From Phymorhynchus buccinoides (lineage: Eukaryota > Mollusca > Gastropoda > Neogastropoda > Raphitomidae), in assembly GCA_017654935.2 (NCBI GenBank), contig CM065701.1:1584540-1648539 (forward strand): 64,000 nt of DNA, written 5' to 3'. The notes below the pieces were generated by a model. That model worked only from the letters and a program-made list of their open reading frames with translations, had not been told where the DNA came from and made no database searches. The translations under genes were made by a program, and so were the position numbers. Positions 1-11,825 of the stretch are shown here, piece after piece; the first letter of the stretch is position 1; the number at the start of each line of letters is the position of its first letter.

Positions 1-85
1 CAAACACGCAATGTTCTCATCCCTAACTGGTGCTTCGGCTGTTGGGATGATCCCTGGAGTCTTTTAGCCAGGGTACGACAACAAC

Positions 86-372
<287 letters not shown>

Positions 373-816
373 ACGCACACACTCACATACCTACGCAACT
401 ATCACACCCACTCCCACCCCCACACCCCCACACACACCTTAAATGTCTTTGGTTCCAAGCATGTAATTTTTTCCTCTGACATTTCTTTTCCCATCATTTG
501 AATGGTCACAGGATTTGTCTGAACTCTCTGAATCAGATGATAGTTCCCAAACCTGTTTGTTTATTTTCAGATGTTCTGGTTGCCAAAAAGGAACTGTCTT
601 TTTCCCCTTAAGTTATCAACTCATCAAGGTGTCGTTAAAATAGGGATAGGGATAGGGTTAGGAACATATTAGAATCAATGTTAATTAGTAGTTCTTCAAG
701 ACACTTGCGCACAGAAACTTTTGCGTCCGGTGATTGAGCCCCGTAATCGTAGCCTGGAGAATGCGAGTTACGGACCCGTAACTCTAGCCTCTGCCATTCG
801 TTTTATTTGGTGTCAG

Positions 817-1718
817 ATCTGCTGGACGCCAAAGAAGAGATGCTGGCTCAGACCTACAACCTGTACAGCACCCTGCACATGAGGCTGGACCACGTGGACC
901 GATACCTCTTCTCCATCAACACCGGCCAGCCCCCACCCTCATCATCATCCTTCTCCAAGTTCGATGACCTGTCCTTGACCTCCGTGACCCCCACCACCAA
1001 CAACAACCTACCCCCCTGCTTCCCCTCCACCAGCAACAACTTCCATCCGACAACGGTGACTGTCTCTGGCCCTGCCTCTGCTCCCAGCCTTCAGAACGGT
1101 CATCGCACTGTGTCTATTTCCCAGTCAGCGCCCAGCCAGGGGCCTGAGCAGCAGAATGACCAGCAGCAGAATCAGCAGCAGCAGCTACAGCAGCAGGTTG
1201 TACCTGCTGTAGGAAGGCTCAGCTTCAGTTTCTACGAACCTCGCCGCGAGTTCGTCAGTCGAAGATGGTCCTATTATCATCCGGACCGTTCCAAGATGAA
1301 GGCTGGTATAGTGGGAGGAAGCCCTGCTCAGGATGTGTCTGTTATACAACAACAGCAGCAGCAGCAGCAGCAGCAAGCACAACGACTGCTGCATCGACAA
1401 CAGCAGCAGCAACAGCCGGCTCCAGAACGAGGGACCGCTTTCTCTTCGTCACAAACCGACGTCGCCATGATGCCAGTGACGCGGGAACGTTCCAGGAGCG
1501 ACTACTCTCCCGTCCGCTATCGTGACAGGGGAGAGTACGCCCCAGCCCGCTTACCGGACGTGGGAGAGAGTTCTTCCCCTCCTTCCTCTTTCTCTCAGGG
1601 CGCGGGGCGGGGTGTGGGAGGGGGCAGCGTGCGGCGGCAAGACAGCACCGTACAGAGGACTCGGCACCAGAGTCTGCGGAGACAGGACTCCGTGTGTCTA
1701 CAGGAGCCCCTCGTGGCG
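817..1718 (+). CDS. Penultimate exon of a Gln/Ser/Pro-rich protein, unidentified
   Basis: The exon opens after a pyrimidine-rich stretch ending in CAG at 816 and reads 300 codons after two bases that complete a codon from an upstream exon outside the window. The first 40 residues look like an amphipathic helix or short coiled coil (LLDAKEEMLAQTYNLYSTLH). After that the protein is low complexity: Ser/Pro-rich, then poly-Gln tracts near residues 115-130 and 180-205, then an Arg-rich part containing two related RRQDS motifs. The best donor is GCG|GTGTGG at 1718/1719, which leaves phase 0 and matches the phase-0 acceptor of the next exon at 3464. A short helix followed by a long disordered tail would suit a channel or scaffold C-terminus, but I do not recognise the family. 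Exon reality is well supported by codon content, length and matching phase; function is unknown. Confidence 0.7.
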
Positions 1719-1931
1719 GTGTGGGTCAGTGCTTCTGCACAGCATGCTTTGTCTGTCTGTCCGTCTGTCTGTCTGTCTGTCTCTTTGACGGCATGATTAG
1801 ATTACGGTGATTAACGCATTTCAATTGAGTTCTTTGAAAACAAATTGTTTTCATTTTTCATTAATTCCGGATTGTCCCTTGTCTGTGGTTTATTTTTCTT
1901 TAAATTATATTGTTATCAACTAAGCTGCCCA

Positions 1932-2830
1932 CAAAACGTTAGGGAACACTTTCAAAATGCGCATGCTTGGGTTATTTGCTTGTAGCTTCAAAACGCGTCA
2001 CATGTGGAGCTTAAAACTTGGCACAAGAGATATGGCTTTACCGAGAAAGCAAAACATTTTGCGACCTCTATTGGTTTCTATGGTAACGTGAGTTTAAAAC
2101 GCCTGTAAATCCAGAAAACTACAACAAATTTAGTGCATCAGCATTTTCTGCATGTATTGATTTGCGCAACATGGTACTCGTCACATGTTAGCAGGAAGCT
2201 TAAAGAATGCTCAATAAGGTCCTTTCTTAACAGAAGAGATATTGAAAGTATTGGCTTAGTTTCGAGAATTGTGCAGCAAAAGTTGGGTGTTTGGGAACTT
2301 GGGAAACCCTTAGCATAGCTGCAGGATGGGATGGCTGTGCAGGAAGGTGGTCACCAATTTCACGTATTAAGTGTCGGTCATTATTAAGCTGTGACAGCGG
2401 TTCCCGCACAGCCACACCTTCCTGTAGCCATTCCAGGGCTCTCCCTACATCCAAAAGGCTCAACTTTCCCTGCACAGCCATCATGACTCAGCAATTAATT
2501 GCATTATCTCTTTTGTTTTGAAAGGATATTTTTGTCAGTTGTACGCATTCTTGAAGCTTCCTGCTAACATGTGCTGAGTACCATTTTGTTCAATGCTCAT
2601 TGTAGAGAAAATGCTGATGCATTGACATTGTTAGAATGTGGGGGTTTGGGCGCCTTTTAAAACTCACGTTTCCATAGCAACCGATGACAATCACGACACG
2701 TTGTTGTCTGCATTGTACGGCCTTGTCCCTTGTGTACATGACTGCCAAGTTGTAAGTTCTATATGCAAAGCGTTTTGAAGCTACAAGCAAATAGCCAAAA
2801 CATGAGTGTAAGTGTTCCCTAACATTTTTG
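1932..2830. mobile_element. Tc1-like DNA transposon remnant with long terminal inverted repeats
   Basis: The sequence near 1932-2225 recurs in reverse complement at about 2525-2830. Shared landmarks are GTTAGGGAACACTT, TTTGCTTGTAGCTTCAAAACG, the block around 2080-2100 and GCAGGAAGCTTAAAGAATG. Between the arms the minus strand encodes a helix-turn-helix-like stretch (separate entry). The arms have diverged, so the element is old and non-autonomous. It lies in the intron of the Gln-rich gene. A flanking TA duplication could not be fixed with certainty. Confidence 0.7.
2227..2484 (-). pseudogene. Fragment of a Tc1/mariner-type transposase N-terminal domain
   Basis: The reading frame contains GRALEWLQEGVAVRE followed by PLSQL and a short basic stretch. 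This resembles the start of the first helix-turn-helix of Tc1-like transposases, where GRALxxLQxGxSxRxVAxxL is typical. Nothing of the DDE catalytic domain is present, so it cannot encode an active transposase. It lies between the inverted repeats at 1932-2225 and 2525-2830, which supports a decayed element. Family assignment is by motif memory only. Confidence 0.45.
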
Positions 2831-2880
2831 CTGTTGTTTTTTGCTTTTTTGTTTGTTTACCAATATCAACATTTACTATC

Positions 2881-2990
<110 letters not shown>

Positions 2991-3090
2991 GAAAAACACG
3001 GCAAAAGACATGGCACACCGTTCTCAAGATTGTTCCCTGTCTTTTGGTGGGCAGTTTATTTTTGTTTGTTGACACTTTTCGTAGGTTTGT

Positions 3091-3218
3091 TGTAAAATGT
3101 ACTCTAACATTTTGTTGAAAAATGTACCCTAACATTTTGTTGGAAAATGTACCCTAACATTTTGTTGGAAAATGTACCCTAACATTTTGTTGGAAAATGT
3201 ACCCTAACATTTTGATGG
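3091..3218. repeat. 25-bp minisatellite, about 5 copies
   Basis: The unit TGTACCCTAACATTTTGTTG plus GAAAA repeats every 25 bases. Its complement contains AATGTTAGGG, also present at the ends of the neighbouring Tc1-like element (1932-2830), so it may derive from an element end. Confidence 0.85.
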
Positions 3219-3463
3219 AAAACGTTCAGACTCCAGTGTCAGTTATAAACAATGTTCGCACCACCTGTTATTTTAGGGGGGAAATCAGTTATCATTTTGG
3301 TTATCGTATGTTACGTTTATTTTGAAAGTAGTCTGTCCTGTTTTTGGAGGGAACGGGGTGGGGGGGGGGGGGGGGGGGCTGCATATGCTTTTTCTTTTGA
3401 AACCAATATCATGGTTAAGTTTGCAGTCTGTCAGTCTGAGCGATGTCCTTTTGTTCTTTACAG

Positions 3464-4252
3464 ACGGAGTCTCCCCCATCCTCCACCCCCTCCACCCATC
3501 ACTACCACACCACGGCCAACCTTCACACCCAACCCCCCAGCACCCCCTCTACATCCCCAGCCTCTCTACCCCACCCTCCACCCGCCACCACCCCACCCTC
3601 CACCCGCCCTCACTCCCCCTCCCCTTCCTTCCCCCTAGCTCCCCGCACCCCCTCCCCAATCAGTCCTTCCCACGCAGCCACCCTCTCTCTCGCTGCGACA
3701 ACGGGCGATGCCGATCAAGGAGCGGATGATGATGATGATGACGCCCCGATTCTTCGGCCCGACCTCACCCCCACTCGCACCAAAACTCTGAGGAGGGAGT
3801 TCAGCAGAACGGATCGTCATAGAGGAGGGGGGAGAGGAGGAGGGAGGAGCAGCCGCAGCCCTAGCCTAGGGCCCGTAGAAAGAGGGGGAGGAGGAGGAGG
3901 AATAGGAGGAGGAGAAGGGGTGGGCAGGGGAAGGGGTGTGGCTGCCCCGGCCGCCGGGGAGAGCCCCAGTCACAGCCCTAGTCCTGCGGCTTCTTGCTCC
4001 GCGTCTGCACAGCCCAGCCCCGCGGCATCCCCACACCATCACCACCATCTTCTTCATCATCACCAACAGCAGCAGCAGCAGTGGGGTGTTGCTGCAGCAG
4101 CCTCCTCGCCGTTGTTGGAGCAGCACCACTCCAGGACGCAGTCCCTGCACAGGGGGCAAGGCAGGTCGTCAGCGGGGCCCGGGAGGGACGCCAGTGATCA
4201 GAACAGCGACAAGGGAGTGCTGCTGTCACCACAACGCAGCAAGGAGATCTGA
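3464..4252 (+). CDS. Terminal exon of the Gln/Ser/Pro-rich protein
   Basis: The acceptor is TTCTTTACAG|ACGGAG at 3463/3464. The frame runs 262 codons to TGA at 4250-4252, in phase 0 with the exon ending at 1718. Composition in order: Ser/Thr/Pro-rich (first 80 residues), an acidic Asp run, an Arg/Gly-rich section with SRSPS motifs, then Pro/Ser, a His run (HHHHHLLHHH), a Gln run, and a Ser/Gln-rich end closing on SPQRSKEI. No folded domain is visible. The protein tail looks disordered, perhaps an RNA-binding or scaffold tail. The last 60 bases of coding sequence are duplicated just past the stop (4268-4327). Confidence 0.65.
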   Translation, partial: TESPPSSTPSTHHYHTTANLHTQPPSTPSTSPASLPHPPPATTPPSTRPHSPSPSFPLAPRTPSPISPSHAATLSLAATTGDADQGADDDDDDAPILRPDLTPTRTKTLRREFSRTDRHRGGGRGGGRSSRSPSLGPVERGGGGGGIGGGEGVGRGRGVAAPAAGESPSHSPSPAASCSASAQPSPAASPHHHHHLLHHHQQQQQQWGVAAAASSPLLEQHHSRTQSLHRGQGRSSAGPGRDASDQNSDKGVLLSPQRSKEI

Positions 4253-4327
4253 CCTGCTCATTGTCTTCAGAACAGCGACAAGGGAGTGCTGCTGTCCCCG
4301 CAATGCAGCAAGGAGATCTGACCTGCT
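4199..4327 (+). repeat. 69-bp tandem duplication across the stop codon
   Basis: The block from CAGAACAGCGACAAGGG through AGGAGATCTGACCTGCT occurs at 4199-4258 and again at 4268-4327, an offset of 69. The first copy holds the stop codon of the terminal exon; the second is in the 3' UTR. Confidence 0.9.
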
Positions 4328-4329
4328 TC

Positions 4330-5690
4330 TTTTCTTTCTGTTTTTTTGTTGGTGGTGTTTGGGTTCTTGTTTTTTATTGTTCTCCCAGGAAAATCTGTTT
4401 AACGTTCCTCCGACATGAAACAAAAATGGGACATTTGTGAGTGTATAAAAATAAAAAATAAAAAGTAAAAACAATTATTGTGGATCGATCCTGGAGGTAT
4501 TGCAATACCAGGAAAGACCCATTCTCCCAGTTCTTGAAGAAGGAGAGTGTGCTGAATTGTGACAAGATGGGACGTGTTCACGTTCGTCCACCAACTGCAC
4601 AAACAAGGTCCTCTGCTCAGACAATCCTACATCGGAGAAAAATAAACGGTTTAAATGTCGACATTTAGTCCAGAATATACACAACATAACAGAAATTTAA
4701 GATAATTTACGCATTGGACTGTAAAGGGGAAGTATTGTTTTTTTATTTTGATCTAGTTGGTTTTTTGCTCCTTCTGTTGCCTGCTTTTTGCTCCTGTTGC
4801 TATATTTGCTGTTTGCTGTTTTCTTGTTTGTCTGTGTTGATAAAGGCGCGCGCCGAAATATCCAGTAGTTTTGTTTTGTTTCTTGTGAATAAAATAACGT
4901 CACTTTACACTTGTCGTGTAGTTGTTTGTTTGTTGTATGTTCCAGTGACGTTGCAGTCTGTTTCAGTTTTTTGTGGGGTCTTGTCAGAAATTTAAGGGAT
5001 TAAAAGTAGGCCTACGACAAGTTAGAAGGTTAATATACAAACCCGCACAGTTCTCGAATCTCCATGAATTGAAATTCATTGAGATTCATTCATCAGAATG
5101 GATGATGAATGAAAGGTTGGTTTAACGTTTGCTCGGCTTCAAAGAGCACGTGTGGGATGAACCATCAACCAACCACTATGGAATCTCGATCTTGCGGCTT
5201 GGTGGACTTAGCCATGGTTTACTCTTAGAAATAAAAGACGTTGGTTGAAACAGTTTGAGGAAAAGAAAACCAGTTTTGGGCACATGCCAGACGGGAAAGT
5301 CGGGAAGGGGAAAGCGCGTCTTCTTCTGATATGTTTACATGGCTTGCGATTTTGTTTTTACTTCAGTTGTTTTGTATTTTTACGCGTGCCCTTGAGCAGC
5401 TAACAGAGAGTGTGTTGGGTGGAAGCCCAGTTGAGTTTTGTTAGTCCCCAGCCACCTCAGGTGGGGAGGGTGTATTACAATTGTGTGTGTCTGTTAATCT
5501 GGTTGTTGGTTGTTGTTGTTTTCTGTGCTTGTCCTTCCGCACAATATTGTTCGAACTTGTGCATAACATCACTACAAAATGTGTATGGTGGTGACTCTGC
5601 CAATGGATGGCTTGTTGTCGTACTCGCTCATATCCTTGTTTGTCTGTTTTCAAATACCGTAGTGATGAGGCTGATTGGACTTGTAGGTCT
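4330..5690. other. 3' UTR and intergenic sequence, no gene seen
   Basis: AT-rich sequence with AATAAA-like signals at about 4449-4462, 4640 and 4888 that could end the upstream transcript. No exon-like frame with splice sites is visible. A (TG)n/(GC) tract follows at 5697-5795. Confidence 0.5.
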
Positions 5691-5696
5691 ACTCTC

Positions 5697-5755
5697 TGTG
5701 TGCGTGTGTGTGTGTGCGTGTGCGCGCGCGTGCGTGCGTGTTCGTGTGCGCGCGC

Positions 5756-5791
<36 letters not shown>

Positions 5792-5795
5792 GTCA
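5697..5795. repeat. (TG)n tract with CG interruptions
   Basis: Alternating purine-pyrimidine sequence including repeated GCGCGCG, a potential Z-DNA former. Not coding. Confidence 0.9.
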
Positions 5796-5896
5796 AGTTG
5801 TTGTTGTTTGTGTGTTCTTGTGTGTGTGTTTAACCTCTTTATATAAATTGTGGACTTGTTTGTTGACGTTTTTCTACGGGAAGACCCGGTCTTCAG

Positions 5897-6505
5897 GACC
5901 TTTGTCCATAAAGGGGTACCCTGACGGATGAGTTTTTGCAAGAAACACGTCGAGGTCACCAGAAAAACATCCCTTTCAAGGATCGGAACACTCATTTTGC
6001 TCTGGTTTCCTATAAATCAAACCGTAAAAACGGCGATTCCTCCTTGGCGGAGCTGCCAGAGACAGAAGCCATTTTGGACGGGGTGGGTGGAGGCCACTCA
6101 GAGTGGTTGAAGCTTTTTCTTCGTTGTAGTGCAGTAAAAAAAAAAAAAGAGGAGCTATTTCCTTTGTTGTGAGCGAAACTCCTTTTGGTAAACTGTAAAT
6201 AAAAATGCTTGTATTGTGGAAATTTCGTGATTTGGTCTAAGCGACTCAGGCGGCCATTAAAAAAAGAGAAGGCACATGCCTTCTCTAGGCACATGCCTTT
6301 TCTAGGCACATGCCTTCTCTTTCACTGAAAGAATTTTACTTCCAGCACCTCCGCCAAGGAGGAATCGCCGATTTGACAGTTTGATTTATAGAAAACCAGA
6401 GCAAAGTGAGTGTTGCGATCTCTGTAAAGGATGTTTTCCTGGTGATCTCGACGTGTTTCTTGCAAAATCTCATTCGTCAGGGTGCCCCTATAAGGGTTCT
6501 GCCGA
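5897..6505. mobile_element. Foldback element with about 165-bp inverted arms
   Basis: The left arm, about 5897-6062, contains GGGGTACCCTGACGGATGAG, TTGCAAGAAACACGTCGAGG and CTCCTTGGCGGAG. It recurs inverted at about 6338-6505. The roughly 275-bp centre contains an A-run and a local palindrome (AGAGAAGGCA...TGCCTTCTCT, 6265-6320). There is no transposase frame. Arms this long with no coding content suggest a non-autonomous foldback or MITE-type DNA element. Confidence 0.65.
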
Positions 6506-6589
6506 TAGGACGTTATACAAACCTTCAAAGTTAATTTTTCTGTGTTAAAATCAATCATAAAATATACATTTACTCGAATAATCGTGATG

Positions 6590-6870
6590 CATGATCCGTG
6601 ATGCAAATGTTCATATTTGTAGCCTACTCTTTCAGGGGAGGGTGTGGGGGTGTGCTTCTTGCTACAGTCCCTCGGTTTGTTTACGTTCAAGTTTTAGTTC
6701 TGTGTTAGGCCTGCCTACTACTAGTATAGTTTGGATTCTATTTTCATGTTTGTAGCCTACTCTTTCAGGGGAGGGTGTGGGTGTGCTTCTTGCTACAGTC
6801 CCTCGGTTTCTTTGCGTTCAAGTTTTAGTTCTGTGTTAGGCCTGCCTACTACTAGTATAGTTTGGATTCT
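6590..6870 (+). repeat. Two-copy direct repeat, about 130 bp
   Basis: The block running from TTTGTAGCCTACTCTTTCAG to TAGTATAGTTTGGATTCTAT occurs twice in a row with near identity. Confidence 0.85.
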
Positions 6871-6965
6871 ATTTTCCTATGTAGACACTCAACCAAATGG
6901 CCGGTGCAGTCCCTAACTGCGTGTATCAGCGTATGTTACTAAATTGACATACTTTCTTTCCTTTT

Positions 6966-7281
6966 CTTCTTCGATCGCTCAGACAGTTTCCTGTCAGTTA
7001 TGAGCGCAGATGCGTCAGGCTGCCGTTATGCGCCTAAACTAGAAATAGTTAGGCCCAGCAAGTCCGACTTCGGCTTGAGGAAATCTTTTTGAAAGTGTTT
7101 CTTGGGGGGAAAAAAAGGCAGGAGAATGGACCGGTAAGGCAGAAAGATAGTAGATGACAGTAAGCAAAGGGAAAAGGCAGAGTCAAAGAGAGTGGCCAAT
7201 TAAAGGAAGTTACAAGCACAGAACTTCCAGAAGGTGGGAGAACTATGCATACAAAAGACCCCCCGGTATCCCCACGGGGGA
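6966..7281 (+). repeat. Dispersed repeat family copy A, ending in a C/G hairpin
   Basis: This block shares ordered landmarks with copies at about 8880-9858, 24305-24420 (reverse) and 60705-61085: TCCGACTTCGGCTTGAGGAA, AAGGCAGGAGAATGG, CACAGAACTTCCAGAAGGT and the 3' end CCCCCGGTATCCCCACGGGG. The end can fold as a 6-bp stem with a 9-base loop. No protein is encoded. It looks like a SINE or non-autonomous transposon; boundaries are approximate. Confidence 0.6.
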
Positions 7282-7284
7282 TTT

Positions 7285-7984
7285 TCAGTAGGTTAGCTCG
7301 TTACATTTCTCATAATTGAAATAACAAGTTACAGTGCCCGTGTAGACTACGGGTTCAATTGATTTTTAAGTTGAGCATTTCTAGCTAAATGTAATGTTCA
7401 GTAAAAGTTCAGCGACCTGAAATGTTTCTATCGAGTGAGTTGGACACTTCGAGAGAGCTTTGACATTGGTTGTTCCCGTTGAGATCATTCAGACCGACTA
7501 TGCGCAGCGCATCTGTGTTGACTTGACCTCGTTACGTTCTCCAGGGTAGACTGTGTGTGTTGTTATTGTTAGGCTATGCAATTTATACTTTTCAGTATAC
7601 CACCAAACTGCTGCTTGGTGAACAAGTATTACTCCTAACACCCCCCCCCCCCCCCCCCCCCTCCCCCTATATTTCTCTGATAACTCCAGTTCGGGAATTC
7701 ATTTTGTCTTTTTTTTAAATTTCAAATTGTGTCTTTAACTGCTCTTTGTTGGTAAATGTGTGTGTGTGCGTGCATACAGGGCTGTGTTTAGTCATCACCT
7801 ATATCCTCTTTGTCAAGAACAAAATAAAAAGTTCGATCTTGATCTCCCCCACCCCCCTATATGATGGAGGAGGGTTTGTCCGACTTCTTGTCTTCTTTGT
7901 TTTGCTGTTGTTCATTTCCCTTTCATGTGAGGACCCTCTCTGTTCTGCGAGACACACGCTCTGCATGCTTACATGGTTCATGTG

Positions 7985-8035
<51 letters not shown>

Positions 8036-8800
8036 GGGGGGGGGGGGAGGGGGGGACAGAGAGAGAGAGGGAAGGAGAGAGAGTATATGTTAAGTAAGCG
8101 GAGTGCGTGATAGTATGCATGCTATGTGTTCTTCAAACGTCAACAAATGTTGAAGCCTGGTCGTTGAACAAAAATCGTGTAAGTTCATATAAAAACAATC
8201 AAACAACAGACAAACATTAAAACTGTTAATTAAATCTTCTACCCACAAATTAATTCGTATGACATAAATCATGCATGCTTCTTGTACACTTTTCTCTTTG
8301 GGTGAACACTTCTAGTAGTTTGGAGGATATGCGTGCTGCAATACAATGACGGCAACGACATTTGAAAAAAGTATGCGTTTCTTTTTTGGGACAGTATATT
8401 TCACACACACACACCCTCTCACACAATTTTTTGTTGTTACATGTGTGAACAAGCAAGCATACACACACCCTAAAACACATATGCAAGCAGACACGCGCAC
8501 ACACACTCACACACAAACGCATGCATGCACGCACACACATATTAATTATCTGATGTTCTGTGACGATGGATTAATTCATTAGCTCATGTCCAACTTTGCA
8601 ATGTGAATGCTTTATGAATTGTTAGTGCTTCGACAGATTTACATGATAGATGGTCAGTGAATTATCTTGACTAACGAGCCATTGGTGATGAGCTGAGGAC
8701 TGTCTTTTCACATTTTCGTGTTCATTTGTTGTTTTGGTGTGCCTTTCTCAAACGAGCGATTCACGAGTATCTTAGAGATGACGTGAGGGGCTGAGGATTG
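7285..8800. other. Non-coding stretch with a C-run and a (GA)n tract
   Basis: A poly-C run lies at about 7641-7661. (GA)n with G-runs lies at 7988-8085, and short CA-rich segments at 8400-8540. No exon with plausible splice sites was recognised. Confidence 0.5.
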
Positions 8801-8879
8801 GAACATCATGGACATTCTTCTCCTTCTTCTGTGTTCCCGGGCCATAAGGCCACAATGGGTCCGTTTTCCAGTTTTCACT

Positions 8880-9858
8880 GCATACAGCCGACACATTCCG
8901 ATTTCGGAGGAGCTCAAAGGAGAAAACTATATGGAAGATATTTTTGGGGGAAAAAGGCAGGAGAATGGGCCAAAAGTCAGAAAGATAGCAGATGACACAA
9001 AGCAAGGAAAAAGACAGGAGAATGGGCCAAAAGTCAGAAAGACAGTAGATGACACAAAGCAGGGGAAAAGACAGGAGAACGGGCCCAAAGTCAGAAAGAC
9101 AGTAGAGAATGACACAAAGCAAGGCAAGGAAGAAGGCAGGAGAATGGGCCAAAAGTCAGAAAGACAGTAGATGACACAAAGCAGGGAAAAAGACAGGAGA
9201 ATGGGCCAAAAGTCAGAAAGATAGTGGATGACACAAAGCAAGGAAGAAGGCAGGAGAATGGGCCAAAAGTCAGAAAGATAGTGGATGACACAAAGCAGGG
9301 GAAAAGACAGGAGAATGGGCCAAAAGTCAGAAAGATAGCAGATGACACAAAGCAAGGAAGAAGGCAGGAGAATGGGCCAAAAGTCAGAAAGATAGCAGAT
9401 GACACAAAGCAAGGAAGAAGGCAGGAGAATGGGCCAAAAGTCAGAAAGATAGCCACAAAGCAAGGAAAAGTCAGAGAAGGGCCAAAAGTCAGAAAGATAG
9501 ATGACACAAAGCAAGGAAAAAGGCAGGAGAATGGGCCAAAAGTCAGAAAGATAGTAGATGACACAAAGCAAGGAAAAAGGCAGGAGAATGGGCCAAAAAG
9601 TCAGAAAGATAGCAGCAGATGACACAAAGCAAGGAAGAAGGCAGGAGAATGGGCCAAAAGTCAGAAAGATAGCAGATGACACAAAGCAAGGAAAAAGACA
9701 GGAGAATAGGCCAAAAGTCAGAAAGATAGCAGATGACACAAAGCAAGGAAAAAGGCAGTCAAAGAGAGGGACAGATTAGAGGAAGCTACAAGCACAGAAC
9801 TTCCAGAAGGTTGGGGAACTATTTGTACGAAAGAGCCCCCGGTATCCCCACGGGGATC
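8880..9858 (+). repeat. Dispersed repeat copy B with an internal 57-bp tandem array (about 14 units)
   Basis: The same family as 6966-7281, but its middle is expanded. A 57-bp unit containing CAGGAGAATGGGCCAAAAGT repeats from about 8950 to 9750, with some partial units. Because 57 is a multiple of three, both strands stay open (a 270-codon hydrophobic frame on the minus strand); these frames are by-products of the repeat. The copy ends in the usual CCCCCGGTATCCCCACGGGG. Confidence 0.8.
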
Positions 9859-10019
9859 ATGGACACACACTACAAGGCAAATAATTGAGGCTGCTCTTTA
9901 AAATGTTTCGTTTTGAATTTGGGGGCATTTGTATGGGAGTCAAACCTGGTCAAAACAAGATTTCTTACCAGCTATAAGAGGGAAAACGCATGAAACCCGT
10001 GATTTTGACCCACATTAGG

Positions 10020-10125
10020 TGACATTATTGTCCCCCAGCCGAACCATTACTTTTATCCCGGACGAGCCCAATTTTATGTGCCTTCCCAGGTCGAGAGGAC
10101 GTAAAGCCCTAAATTTCATTCATTC
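10020..10125 (+). mobile_element. Likely LINE 3' tail
   Basis: The phrase GTGCCTTCCCAGGTCGAGAG, then GACGTAAAGCCCTAAATTTC and ATTCATTCA, resembles 3' ends of RTE-like LINEs with short tandem tails. A related phrase (GCCGAGAGGACATAAAGCTC) occurs at 50160-50190. No coding part is visible here. Confidence 0.35.
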
Positions 10126-10420
10126 ACCCGTGAGTTTGACACGTGATCTGGTGGGTCTTTAGGAGAACAAAACAAAAATGCATAACTGACAGCAAAGCAA
10201 ATCAGAACGTTGGCACAGGCACATGTTGTTCAGTGCTTTTTAATCTATGGTCAAGGATCTGTAGGAAGGATTCTTCATTTAGTCCACACTTTATCTTAAA
10301 ACATGCACAACCCCCCCTGGTTTACAAGACGTTATTGCTTGCTCTGTGTACAATTCCAATTAGTCTTGTATGGTTTGAACAAATATTCTTGATGACTAGT
10401 TCTTAAACCCTATTGATATA

Positions 10421-10452
<32 letters not shown>

Positions 10453-10779
10453 CATTGGGTTTTTTGTGCCGGCATGCGTGTGCATGTGTGTATCAATAAA
10501 TGTGTGTGCGTGGATGCAGGCGAGTTTTCAAATCTGACTATTTACTTGTTCATAGACTAGGCCTTATTATTCTCCAGTGTTGACTCGTTACACTGTACCT
10601 GCAAACATTCACTACATGTGGGTGGGACACCCTCATTTCTTATCATTACAGATGAAATAAGGTGGTTCTGTTCCCAGCTTTTGAAAATGTATGTACTTTT
10701 TTTTAAAATCATGAACTTTTATGAACAATTTATACCCAATTTTCCTGTGTGAAATCTCCACATTTAGAGTTGGATCGTT

Positions 10780-11455
10780 TATTTCACTGTTCATGGCAAG
10801 TTGTGTATGTTGACACTTTTCATACTCCAGTTTTTGAAATCCTTCATGGCAAGTTGTGTATGTTGACACTTTTCATACTCCAGTTTTTGAAATCCTTCAT
10901 GGTAAGTTGTGTATCAGTTGACACTTTTCATACTCCAGTTTTTGAAATCCTTCATGGTAAGTTGTGTATCAGTTGACACTTTTCATACTCCAGTTTTTGA
11001 AATCCTTCATGGTAAGTTGTGTATCAGTTGACACTTTTCATACTCCAGTTTTTGAAATCCTTCATGGCAAGTTGTGTATGTTGACACTTTTCATACTCCA
11101 GTTTTTGAAATCCTTCATGGTAAGTTGTGTATCAGTTGACACTTTTCATACTCCAGTTTTTGAAATTTTCATGGTAAGTTGTGTATCAGTTGACACTTTT
11201 CATACTCCAGTTTTTGAAATTTTCATGGTAAGTTGTGTATCAGTTGACACTTTTCATACTCCAGTTTTTGAAATCCTTCATGGTAAGTTGTGTATCAGTT
11301 GACACTTTTCATACTCCAGTTTTTGAAATCCTTCATGGTAAGTTGTGTATCAGTTGACACTTTTCATACTCCAGTTTTTGAAATTTTCATACTCGTTTTT
11401 GAAATCCTTCATGGTAAGTTGTGTCTCAGTTGACTTTTCATACTCCAGTTTTTTT
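10780..11455. repeat. 53/55-bp minisatellite, about 12 copies
   Basis: The unit TTTCATACTCCAGTTTTTGA plus AATCCTTCATGGTAAGTTGT and a linker repeats with two length variants, with or without CA before TTGACAC. Each unit carries TGGTAAGTT, a good match to a 5' splice site on the + strand. No gene is attached. Confidence 0.9.
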
Positions 11456-11765
11456 AATCGTAAGTGTTGGATGGACATGTCACAGTACAGTGTAGTAAAC
11501 TATGGATTTTAGAAATGTACAGTTGAAGTGTTTGACATTTGGTACTGACGTATGAAAACCGACGGCAGTGCAGTACAGTGGGTTTGTGTCTGAAAAAAAC
11601 TTATAACGCAATAAAATTTCTTTTTTTCTCTACTACTTATTATGCTGTGTTGGCTCGGTGCTTTTAGTTTGTGCAAATGTGTGTGTGTGAGAGAGAGAGA
11701 AACACTGAACACTGAAAAACTTTATTTTACAAGGATAAAGATTTTAGGCGAAGCCTATTCTTCTA

Positions 11766-11769
<4 letters not shown>

Positions 11770-11822
<53 letters not shown>
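11770..11822. repeat. (GA)n microsatellite
   Basis: About 26 GA dinucleotides flanked by TG-rich sequence. Confidence 0.95.

Positions 11823-11825
<3 letters not shown>

Noticed and set aside
3443..3735. Alternative Pro-rich frames around 3322-3729
   Set aside because: They overlap the phase-matched exon frame 3464-4252 and have no splice support.
8927..9739. 270-codon hydrophobic minus-strand frame, membrane-protein-like
   Set aside because: Produced by a 57-bp repeat (multiple of three) inside a non-coding dispersed element; 19-residue period throughout.
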